The notes beneath the pieces were generated by a model. The model ran no database searches. It was not told where the DNA came from and saw nothing but the letters and a program-made list of their open reading frames with translations. Positions 57,482 to 64,000 of a stretch of 64,000 nucleotides of DNA are shown here, in pieces. The stretch is from Kaistella yonginensis. Its GTDB lineage: Bacteria; Bacteroidota; Bacteroidia; Flavobacteriales; Weeksellaceae. A program made the position numbers and the translations under genes. How positions within the stretch are numbered: the stretch's first letter is position 1; each line of letters opens with the position of its first letter. Where the stretch lies: positions 21,478 to 85,477 of the forward strand of contig NZ_JAUFQB010000058.1 of the NCBI RefSeq assembly GCF_030409525.1, read 5' to 3'.

Positions 57482-58685
57482 GAAAAATTTAACTATAGAC
57501 GATATTTTTGATGATGACGATTTTGGCTTGTTAGATTCTAAAGCCAAAACTTCGGCTGTGAAAACAGATGAAGAAAGACTTATTGATTCCTTTGAGGAAA
57601 TAAACTCATTCTTTGATAAAAACAAAAGAGAACCAAATAAATCAAGTATGTCTGAATATGGTTTGATGGCAAAATTGAAAAACTTTAGAGAAAATGAAGC
57701 TCAAAAGAAGATTCTAAAGCCATTTGACAGGTATAACTTATTGGGTTACGTTGAATTGGAAAAAGCAACCATTGATGATATTCTGAATGAAGATGATGAA
57801 CTTGGCTTATTAGATTCAGATAAGGATTTGGACATTTTCAAATTCAAACACACACCAAAACCAGAAGAGAGAGCTGATGCAGATTTTGTTGCACAAAGGA
57901 AGCCAATTAAAGAAAAAGAGTTTGAGAAGTATGAAGCAATGTTTTTAAAAGTACATAAAGAAATTAAAGAAGGAAAAAGAAAGATAAAGCCGTTTAAAAA
58001 CATTGAAAAAAATCTTCACGTAGGCGATTTTTATTTAATGGATGGCATTCTTTTGTATTTGGAATCTGCGAACTTGAAAACAGAAGAAAAAGAATTAGGT
58101 TCAGGAAACAGAGTTCGCACAGAAGGACGTACGAGAACAATTTTTGAAAATGGAACTTACAGCAATATGCTTTTTCGTTCCTTAGGTAAGCAAATCCAAA
58201 AAAATGGAAAATTGATTACCAATACTTATGAGAAAATCGAACAAGACTTATTTGTCAATACAGGACTTGTAAAGGAAGAAGATGTACAATCAGGTTGGAT
58301 TTATGTACTGAAATCAAAATCAAGCAACACTCAAATAGCAAACATTAAAGACTTATATAAAGTTGGTTTTGCCAGAAATTCAGTAGATGAGAGAATAAAA
58401 AATGCAAAGAATGAAGCGACCTATTTATTTGCGGACGTACAGAAAATTGCGACTTACAAAGTTTATAATAGAAATGCTGACAAACTAGAAGGTCTTTTGC
58501 ATAGATTTTTTGCAAAAGCTTGTTTAGACATTGACTTGTTTAATGAAAAAGGACAAAGACTAAATCCGAGAGAATGGTTTGTAGTTCCTTTTGAAGTAAT
58601 CGAAGAAACAATTCAATTGATTTTAAATGAAAATATAGTAAACTACGAATACGACCCTGCTGAGAAAAAGATTAAATTGAAATAA
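57474..58685 (+). CDS. YeeC-like T5orf172/GIY-YIG nuclease-domain protein
   Basis: A 403-residue protein with a C-terminal T5orf172 (GIY-YIG type) domain. The GIY-YIG elements are GWIYVLK (274-280) and LYKVGFA (294-300); the catalytic Arg candidate is Arg307 (DERIKNA) and the Glu is Glu339 (KLEGLLHRFF). The first 130 residues contain two copies of an acidic unit, TIDDIFDDDDFGLLDSK (about 7-23) and TIDDILNEDDELGLLDSDKD (99-118). The same acidic style occurs in YeeC-type proteins. It is likely the DNA-cutting subunit driven by the helicase. It overlaps the helicase gene by 8 bp and ends the operon, followed by a terminator. Confidence 0.85.
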   Translation: MAKKNLTIDDIFDDDDFGLLDSKAKTSAVKTDEERLIDSFEEINSFFDKNKREPNKSSMSEYGLMAKLKNFRENEAQKKILKPFDRYNLLGYVELEKATIDDILNEDDELGLLDSDKDLDIFKFKHTPKPEERADADFVAQRKPIKEKEFEKYEAMFLKVHKEIKEGKRKIKPFKNIEKNLHVGDFYLMDGILLYLESANLKTEEKELGSGNRVRTEGRTRTIFENGTYSNMLFRSLGKQIQKNGKLITNTYEKIEQDLFVNTGLVKEEDVQSGWIYVLKSKSSNTQIANIKDLYKVGFARNSVDERIKNAKNEATYLFADVQKIATYKVYNRNADKLEGLLHRFFAKACLDIDLFNEKGQRLNPREWFVVPFEVIEETIQLILNENIVNYEYDPAEKKIKLK

Positions 58686-58723
58686 AAGTAAAAAAATAAG
58701 AACAGTGCTTTCTATTAATTATG

Positions 58724-58757
58724 CAACGTCAGTTCGTAAACAAACTGACGTTGTTAA
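58724..58757 (+). terminator. Terminator at the end of the defence operon
   Basis: CAACGTCAGTT pairs with AACTGACGTTG around an 8-nt loop; the stem is 11 bp and precedes TTAAAGC. It is 38 bp after the YeeC-like stop. Confidence 0.8.
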
Positions 58758-58854
58758 AGCAATTAGAATTTAGATATTGTGAAATAACACTTAAAATTAT
58801 TTATATTTGTTATGAGCTAGCGGAAACACATTGAAAAGCAAAGCAATAAGCACC

Positions 58855-58870
58855 GTTACCAAATCGTTAC
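58855..58870 (+). repeat. Right arm-type repeat of the element
   Basis: GTTACCAAATCGTTAC, the partner of GTTACTAAAACGTTAC at the left end, same orientation and same 6-base spacing. Confidence 0.5.
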
Positions 58871-58934
58871 CTGACTTCTTTGATTATCTCTATAAAAGCT
58901 TAGTATTCAACCGATTCAGCTTTTCCCTGAAAAC

Positions 58935-58945
58935 TTTAAAATAAA
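58935..58945. repeat. attR: 11-bp direct repeat at the right end of the element
   Basis: TTTAAAATAAA, identical to attL at 41782-41792 and in the same codon phase. Inside the element both ends carry the core-proximal word TTTCAG pointing inward (GTTTCAG on the left; TTTTCAG on the right minus strand). Confidence 0.8.
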
Positions 58946-59410
58946 TTCAGGCGTATTGCTTTTGGTTTTTGCTAAGATTGGGGCTAATAAATTTATTGAA
59001 TATCGAATCAAATCATCTTTTGAAAAATCTTTAAATTCCAATTGATTCTTGGAATTAAGCTGCATTTTATTTCTATTCAAAGCATCTGAACGCAATACTT
59101 CAAAGTCATTAATTAAAAGTGACAAGGGAATTTGATTTTCGCTAAACCCTTGATCAGCTTGCTGACGCAGAAATTCTAGCTGTGGCATACGTTGCAGAAA
59201 ATCAGCACGTTGCATTTCATGGTACACTTGCTTAAAATATGCAGACGAAACTTGCTGTGTTTTAAGGTCATGGGCTTTGGATACTGGATAAACTCTGTCA
59301 TAAAGTATTTTGGTCTCGGTGTGTGCTTCTAGCAAATCGTAGGTCTTGTTTTGTCCAAAACCGAAGGTGTAACTCCAGATCAAAAACAGAAGTGCAATTT
59401 TTAGTTTCAT
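58935..59410 (-). pseudogene. 5' part of the split T9SS-exported esterase gene
   Basis: The first 158 codons of the interrupted gene. The start is the ATG before KLKIALLFLIWSYTFGFGQ, a signal peptide; the longer frame from 59461 has a weak N-terminus. The next part reads TYDLLEAHTETKILYDRVYP and ends NTPEFILK, where the sequence enters the element and meets a stop at 58916. The continuation FILKKDLIF is found at the other end (41783 downward), in frame. The gene would be read from here toward rplK. Its function is as for the 3' part, an exported hydrolase. Confidence 0.85.
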
Positions 59411-59685
59411 AGCATTTATTTTAAAAACTAAGCTACAAAAAAAATATTTTCCCACTATCATTTTTATTTCTTCATTAAAAAAAATGGGTAAATGTCTTCT
59501 TAATTAATGGGTTTATTCTAGGTTACCCCATACAATTGAAGCTTGCAGTTTGCTTAAATTTTAAAGATATTTCTATAAAAACAGTGAAATCACGGTAGAA
59601 AAATGGGTGTAAAACCTTGATAATTAAACCGCAACTGTTTGGATATTTGTATAATCAAAAATGATTAATAAAAATAAATTCTAAA

Positions 59686-60303
59686 ATGAAAAATCGAACA
59701 ATGCCCTTGAACAAGAAAAACTTTTTTACCATAATGTTTTTCTTAGTACTTTCCTTATTGATCTTAAATTGCAGAAATAAGGATGATGATGAACCTACTC
59801 CACCAAATGTGTATCCGGTTGAAAACCCCCTTTCTGCTTACCTTACAAATTCTGGATTTACCACTTCTACAAACATGGTAAATGTTGGAGATTACGAATT
59901 TGGTTTGGTCTTTTCTCCAAATGTTACTGGCAAAATAAATGCAATTACTGTACAAATACCGGATACAAATGCGAGCTTGAGAGTAACCATATGGGATTTT
60001 GATACGAAAGCAGTTTTGAGAACTGAAGTTGTAAATGTTTCTGCAGCAAATACGCTTATAACAAAATCTATCGCAGAACTGGCTTTGGTAAAAGACAAAA
60101 AATATCTAATCTCGATGAATAGTAACGATTATTATTACAAAGAAAAAGCGGGCGGAGCAAGTGCAACCTATCCTATTGCAGCAGGAAATATAAAATTCAC
60201 AGGATATCAATGGAGGTCTGGGAGTACACAAACTTTTCCCGCTACGGTAGATGCTTCTTATTATGCGGGCGATTTGAGTTTCGTATTTCAGCAAATAGAT
60301 TAG
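59686..60303 (+). CDS. DUF4082-domain lipoprotein-like protein
   Basis: A 205-residue protein. The N-terminus has a signal segment (KNFFTIMFFLVLSLLILNC), with Cys29 a possible lipidation site, although Asn before Cys is unusual. The mature part, about residues 47-200, is a DUF4082 domain: VWNVGDYEFG-like text, ITVQIPDTNASLRVTIWD, and KKYLISMNSNDYYYK. DUF4082 domains are beta-sandwich modules found in surface proteins and are of unknown binding function. It is divergent to the esterase gene and converges on nusG, so it belongs to the pre-element filling of the nusG-rplK gap. An alternative start is the ATG six codons in. Confidence 0.75.
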   Translation: MKNRTMPLNKKNFFTIMFFLVLSLLILNCRNKDDDEPTPPNVYPVENPLSAYLTNSGFTTSTNMVNVGDYEFGLVFSPNVTGKINAITVQIPDTNASLRVTIWDFDTKAVLRTEVVNVSAANTLITKSIAELALVKDKKYLISMNSNDYYYKEKAGGASATYPIAAGNIKFTGYQWRSGSTQTFPATVDASYYAGDLSFVFQQID

Positions 60304-60475
60304 GTATCATTTCAAATTCAATAACTGTTGAAAATTTTAAAGTAGTTTCTAGGCATCCTATTGGCTGCTTGTAAAAAAAACGATTTAAAAAGAAATAACT
60401 AGCTCTCAAAAAAAGAGATTGACAATAGAATCTATAAACTATCAAAATATATATTCTCATTCACTTTTAAACCAA

Positions 60476-60504
60476 AAAAAGAACCAAAAAATTTGGTTCT
60501 TTTT
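60476..60504. terminator. Terminator after nusG
   Basis: AAAAAGAACCAAA pairs with TTTGGTTCTTTTT around AAA, a perfect 13-bp stem between the DUF4082 gene (+) and nusG (-). It shows that nusG transcription is not meant to reach rplK. Confidence 0.85.
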
Positions 60505-60521
60505 ATTATTTAAAAAATCGA

Positions 60522-61064
60522 TTAAACTTTTTCTACTTGCATAAAGCTTAACTCCATTGGTGTTTTTCTGCCGAAAATCATTACTGAGACTTCAATTTTC
60601 TTTTTGTCTTCATGAAGTTTTTCAACCGTACCATTGAACCCATTAAATGGTCCATCAATAACTTTTACATTTTCGCCAACAATGAAAGGAATTGCTGTTT
60701 CGAGGGCAAACTCAGAAAGCTCATCCATTCTACCTAGCATTCTGTTTACTTCTGATTTACGCATTGGCACAGGATCACCACCTTTGGTTGAACTTAAAAA
60801 AGAAATCACTCCTGGAATATTCTTAATGATGTGTGGGATTTCTCCTACAAGATTAGCCTCTACCATTAAATATCCTGGGTAATAGGGCTTTTCCTTCGGA
60901 ACCTTTTTACCATTTCTAATCTGGATTACTTTTTCCATAGGAATGACCACTTGAGTTACGAAATCTTCGAAACCATAATGTTTCATTTCGTTCTCAATAT
61001 AGGCTTTCACCTTATTTTCCTGTCCACTGATGGATTTCAGAACATACCACTTCAAGTCACTCAT
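60522..61064 (-). CDS. nusG: Transcription termination/antitermination protein NusG
   Basis: A 180-residue elongation factor that bridges RNA polymerase and Rho or the ribosome. The N-terminal NGN domain starts KWYVLKSISGQENKVKAYI; the C-terminal KOW motif is VKVIDGPFNGFNGTVEKLH near 128-146. The length is normal. It follows secE by 15 bp on the minus strand. Usually rplK would follow; here it is 20.8 kb away. Confidence 0.97.
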   Translation of the reverse strand: MSDLKWYVLKSISGQENKVKAYIENEMKHYGFEDFVTQVVIPMEKVIQIRNGKKVPKEKPYYPGYLMVEANLVGEIPHIIKNIPGVISFLSSTKGGDPVPMRKSEVNRMLGRMDELSEFALETAIPFIVGENVKVIDGPFNGFNGTVEKLHEDKKKIEVSVMIFGRKTPMELSFMQVEKV

Positions 61065-61079
61065 TTTGGGAAAATAATT

Positions 61080-61283
61080 TTAATTGAACAGATTGATAAA
61101 GAACGAAATAATATTCGCAATAGATTTACTGAACAATGTATCTACACCAAAAGTAAATAAAGCCAATATCACGGTACCAATAGTTACAACTATGGTTGAT
61201 GATTGCAGCTCAGGCCACTTCGGCCATTCTACTTTGTCTTTGAATTCGGTATAAGAACCTTTAATAAAATCTACTAAACTCAT
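61080..61283 (-). CDS. secE: Preprotein translocase subunit SecE
   Basis: A 67-residue membrane protein of the SecYEG channel. The typical motif is EFKDKVEWPKWPELQSSTIVV (residues about 13-33), followed by a single transmembrane helix (about 31-52). I start at the ATG before SLVDFIKGSY; the 8 residues upstream from 61307 would overlap tRNA-Trp. The order tuf, trnW, secE, nusG is conserved. Confidence 0.95.
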   Translation of the reverse strand: MSLVDFIKGSYTEFKDKVEWPKWPELQSSTIVVTIGTVILALFTFGVDTLFSKSIANIISFFINLFN

Positions 61284-61296
61284 TATCATTAATTTG

Positions 61297-61367
61297 CACG
61301 GGCACAAGGACTCGAACCCTGATCAACGGTTTTGGAGACCGGTATCCTACCATTGGACGATGCCCGT
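61297..61367 (-). tRNA. trnW: tRNA-Trp (CCA)
   Basis: A 71-nt cloverleaf on the minus strand. The acceptor ACGGGCA pairs with TGCCCGT. The anticodon stem ACCGG/CCGGT-like encloses CTCCAAA, giving anticodon CCA. The T arm contains GGGTTCGAGTCC. The discriminator is G, as in tryptophan tRNA. It sits between tuf and secE, as in other Bacteroidetes. Confidence 0.97.
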
Positions 61368-61421
61368 AGATTAAAAATGTTCCGTAAGTTTCCCTACGGA
61401 ACATTAATTATATTTTAGAAA

Positions 61422-62609
61422 TTAATCAGTGATTTCAGTTACCTGACCAGCACCAACTGTTCTACCACCTTCTCTGATAGCAAATCTAAGACCTACGTTA
61501 AGAGCGATTGGCTGTAACAATTCTACAGTAATCGTTACGTTATCACCTGGCATTACCATTTCTACACCTTCTGGTAAGAAAATCTCACCTGTAACGTCAG
61601 TTGTTCTTACATAGAACTGTGGACGGTATTTGTTGTGGAATGGAGTATGACGACCACCTTCTTCTTTAGAAAGGATATATACCTCTGCTCTGAATTTTTT
61701 GTGTGGTTTTACTGAATCTTTCTTAGCGATTACCATACCTCTCTTGATATCGGTTTTTTCAATACCTCTTAACAATAGACCTACGTTATCACCAGCTTCA
61801 CCTCTATCTAATATTCTTCTAAACATCTCAACACCAGTAATTGTAGAAGTTAACTTCTCATCACCCATACCTACGATGTCTACAGGATCACCTGTATTAA
61901 TTACACCTGCTTCAATTCTACCAGTTGCAACCGTTCCTCTACCAGTAATAGAGAATACATCTTCAATTGGCATCAAGAAAGTCTTGTCAACATCTCTTAC
62001 AGGAAGCTCGATCCAAGAATCAACAGCATCCATTAATTCTTCAATTTTCGCTACCCATTTAGCATCTCCATTCAATCCACCTAAGGCAGATCCTTGGATT
62101 ACTGGAGCGTTATCTCCGTCATAGTCATAAGAAGAAAGAAGGTCTCTTACTTCCATTTCAACTAATTCTAACAATTCAGCATCATCAACCATATCTACTT
62201 TGTTCATGAAAACAAGTACGTTAGGTACATTTACCTGACGACATAGAAGGATGTGCTCTCTTGTTTGAGGCATTGGCCCGTCTGTAGCCGCTACAACTAA
62301 AATAGCTCCATCCATTTGTGCAGCACCTGTAACCATGTTTTTTACATAATCGGCGTGACCTGGACAGTCTACGTGAGCGTAGTGTCTGTTTGCAGTTTCA
62401 TATTCAATGTGTGATGTATTGATGGTAATACCTCTTTCTTTTTCTTCTGGTGCAGAATCAATAGAACCGAAATCTCTTGCAGTTCCAAATCCTTTGTCAG
62501 ATAATACTTTACTGATTGCTGCAGTAAGCGTAGTTTTACCATGGTCTACGTGACCGATGGTACCAATGTTCAAGTGTGGTTTGTTACGATTAAACGTTTC
62601 CTTTGCCAT
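61422..62609 (-). CDS. tuf: Elongation factor Tu
   Basis: A 395-residue GTPase that delivers aminoacyl-tRNA to the ribosome. Its G1 is GHVDHGKTT (19-27), switch and G3 [12 protein letters not shown] near 81-92, and G4 NKVD near 136-139. The C-terminal ends at [13 protein letters not shown]. It is the first gene of the tuf-trnW-secE-nusG transcript. A TATATTTG box lies 44-51 bp upstream. Confidence 0.98.
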   Translation of the reverse strand: MAKETFNRNKPHLNIGTIGHVDHGKTTLTAAISKVLSDKGFGTARDFGSIDSAPEEKERGITINTSHIEYETANRHYAHVDCPGHADYVKNMVTGAAQMDGAILVVAATDGPMPQTREHILLCRQVNVPNVLVFMNKVDMVDDAELLELVEMEVRDLLSSYDYDGDNAPVIQGSALGGLNGDAKWVAKIEELMDAVDSWIELPVRDVDKTFLMPIEDVFSITGRGTVATGRIEAGVINTGDPVDIVGMGDEKLTSTITGVEMFRRILDRGEAGDNVGLLLRGIEKTDIKRGMVIAKKDSVKPHKKFRAEVYILSKEEGGRHTPFHNKYRPQFYVRTTDVTGEIFLPEGVEMVMPGDNVTITVELLQPIALNVGLRFAIREGGRTVGAGQVTEITD

Positions 62610-63770
62610 GATTTAAATATTTATTTAATTAATTATTCATTTTTTCGGTGCGCAAATATAGTCATTTTTTGAATATTGAAAACCTTTTTTACAAAAAAAA
62701 GTAAAATATTCAAAGATGCAAATTCACATGTCCTAGTATATAACTGAAATACCGGACTGCAAATTTACGGAAAAATATTTATTTGAGAAAATCTTGGCAC
62801 CAAATTTATCGAAAGATTTAGCTTTTAACCTCTATACTTGCAAAGTGCAATCTACTAAAAACTTAACAAAATCCTATATATTTAAACTATTTTGGAAGAA
62901 TGTTTATATTTAATGTCATTAAATCATAAAAGATTGCTTAGAATAAAATATAGTCCTCTCTTAAAGCAAATAAGTTGTTTTCTAGAATATCAGATTACGA
63001 TACTACAAGTGCATTCAACTACTTTTTTAGATAATTCAAACATTTTTACCAATCTTATCATCACCACGTTTATCTGTTATATTCCCTCAAAATGAAAGAG
63101 TCTAAGAATGCGAGGGGCAATTCTGCTATTTTTTCCACCAGAACCAAAAATCCGATCTTATCATTCAAATCGTAAGAAATGTGCAGAATATATTCCGTTC
63201 AAAAGCGTCTGAATCAATTTGCACAACTGCAATAAAAAACTCTTAAATTTCAAATAGTACCATTTGAGTTATCAATTCCACTTATACCCATTTCGTTCAG
63301 ATTTATTCTACATTCTGTACAAATGGCAACTTTCACAGCCTAGCTTTCTACCAATTTAAGGTTTCATTATTTTTTTTATCCAGAAAGATGAGCAGCAGAA
63401 AATCATCGCAAAAGGTCTTAAAACGCACTGTAAATATTTTAAGAAGAACTGTATTTCATGTCAGACCAAAATTTAAATGCAAAATCTGTGATTAACTATA
63501 TAAATACTTCATTTTCATAAAATTTGATGAAATAAAATGGACAGACACGCCGCAAAAGACGGAAAACATGGAATGTTACCTTCGTATTTAAGTGAAACCA
63601 GTGTGGAATATTCATTTTGGAAATTTGAAACAAGTTGAGATTCTTTGGTTGTAAAGAAAGCTTGTTCCATTCCGAAAACCATTCTATCATAATTAGGGCA
63701 ATTATTCCAAGTTTTCTCACTGATTCTTAAGAAAATTACAAAACACTAACAAGTACTGACCGACCCCATC
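62610..63770. other. Gene-poor gap upstream of tuf
   Basis: About 1.2 kb with no convincing gene. Very AT-rich. The 74-codon minus frame at 63496-63720 lacks any family feature and a good start context. The tuf promoter box is at its left end (62653-62660). No tRNA was found, although other Flavobacteriia often have a tRNA cluster upstream of tuf. Confidence 0.5.
62653..62660 (-). promoter_or_regulatory. -7 box for the tuf operon
   Basis: Minus strand TATATTTG, exact TAnnTTTG match, with its end 44 bp upstream of the tuf ATG. No clean TTG at -33 was seen. Confidence 0.5.
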
Positions 63771-63812
63771 AAAAAACGCTTTTCTCTTAATAATTTCATT
63801 GAGAAAAAGCGT
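63771..63812 (-). terminator. Terminator of a minus-strand transcript entering from beyond the right edge
   Basis: On the minus strand CGCTTTTTCTC pairs with GAGAAAAGCG (one bulge), then TTTTTT. The frame ending near 63950 could be the last residues of that upstream gene, but too little is present to annotate it. Confidence 0.6.
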
Positions 63813-64000
63813 GTAATTCAATTGAAGTAATAAGAAAAATTTACAATCTAAAAATATAAAATCTGCCATACCATTAAATCTCAAACCTTGGCATATTGAA
63901 CTTCGGCTACAAAAACCAAAATATCGGAAGACTTAATGTTCAAAACATTTAGCACGTTAGCGCATGAGGAGCTTCATTATTATGGTTCAATTTAGATTTC

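Larger units (their letters stand above)
41782..58945. mobile_element. Integrative mobilizable element of about 17.2 kb inserted in an esterase gene
   Basis: Bounded by the 11-bp direct repeats. Left to right it carries an integrase, a Crp/Fnr regulator with an SMR pump, two HTH proteins, mobilization genes, and a six-gene defence-type operon. It has a relaxase and accessory protein but no coupling ATPase or mating-pore genes, so it should need a helper element to transfer. GTTAC repeats of identical spacing occur near both ends. The insertion lies in the nusG-rplK interval of the chromosome. Confidence 0.85.

Noticed and set aside
63496..63720. A 74-residue minus-strand frame upstream of tuf
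   Set aside because: No domain, biased AT-driven composition, no promoter box at a useful distance.
1..64000. CRISPR arrays, rRNA genes, insertion sequences with transposase
   Set aside because: No regularly spaced repeats, rRNA segments or transposase frames were seen in the window.

Overview
The window looks like a chromosomal segment of a Flavobacteriia member, probably a Weeksellaceae-type organism (Chryseobacterium/Kaistella relatives). This is an inference from several signals: low GC, TAnnTTTG-type -7 promoter boxes, a type IX secretion system (T9SS) plug protein, a T9SS C-terminal sorting domain, DUF4403, DUF5103 and DUF3467 proteins, and the gene order tuf-tRNA-Trp-secE-nusG. No rRNA, CRISPR array or prophage was seen.

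Region 1 (1-23.4 kb) is ordinary core chromosome. It holds an Smr-domain protein, a PIF1-like helicase, a gamma-carbonic-anhydrase-like protein with a frameshifted gene behind it, a double-headed Nfu protein, hemH, a T9SS plug protein, ribB with a degenerate cyclohydrolase half, a luciferase-like oxidoreductase, DUF4403, RDD, tRNA-Cys, DUF389, a glycine-zipper lipoprotein, aroC, three thioredoxin-fold proteins, miaA, an MBL hydrolase, a nuclease and DUF3467. Three copies of an intergenic repeat of 84-124 bp lie here.

Region 2 (23.5-62.6 kb) is the normally contiguous tuf-trnW-secE-nusG-rplKAJL-rpoBC cluster, read on the minus strand, but broken in two places. A 5.9 kb gap holding surface/secreted-protein genes lies between rplL and rpoB. 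A 20.8 kb gap lies between nusG and rplK. The separated pieces have their own promoter candidates (rplK, rpoB, tuf) and terminators (after rplL and after nusG).

Region 3 (41.8-58.9 kb), inside the larger gap, is a roughly 17 kb integrative mobilizable element. It has an IntDOT-like tyrosine recombinase, excisionase-like HTH proteins, a DUF3408 protein, a MobA-like accessory protein and a MobB-like relaxase. No coupling protein or type IV secretion genes were seen. It is flanked by an 11-bp direct repeat. Deleting it on paper rejoins two fragments of a T9SS-exported esterase in frame, giving a 763-residue protein. Cargo 1 is a Crp/Fnr-type regulator plus an SMR efflux pump with an Fnr-like operator between them. 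Cargo 2 is a tightly packed six-gene operon: XRE regulator, MmeI/YeeA-like DNA methyltransferase, zinc-hook ATPase of the PrrC/RloC (AAA_13) kind, RhuM, YeeB-like SF2 helicase and YeeC-like GIY-YIG/T5orf172 protein. I read cargo 2 as a composite anti-phage restriction system with an embedded suspected tRNA-cutting guard protein. It is the most interesting item in the window.

The right end (62.6-64 kb) is gene-poor and ends with a terminator for a minus-strand transcript coming from beyond the edge.
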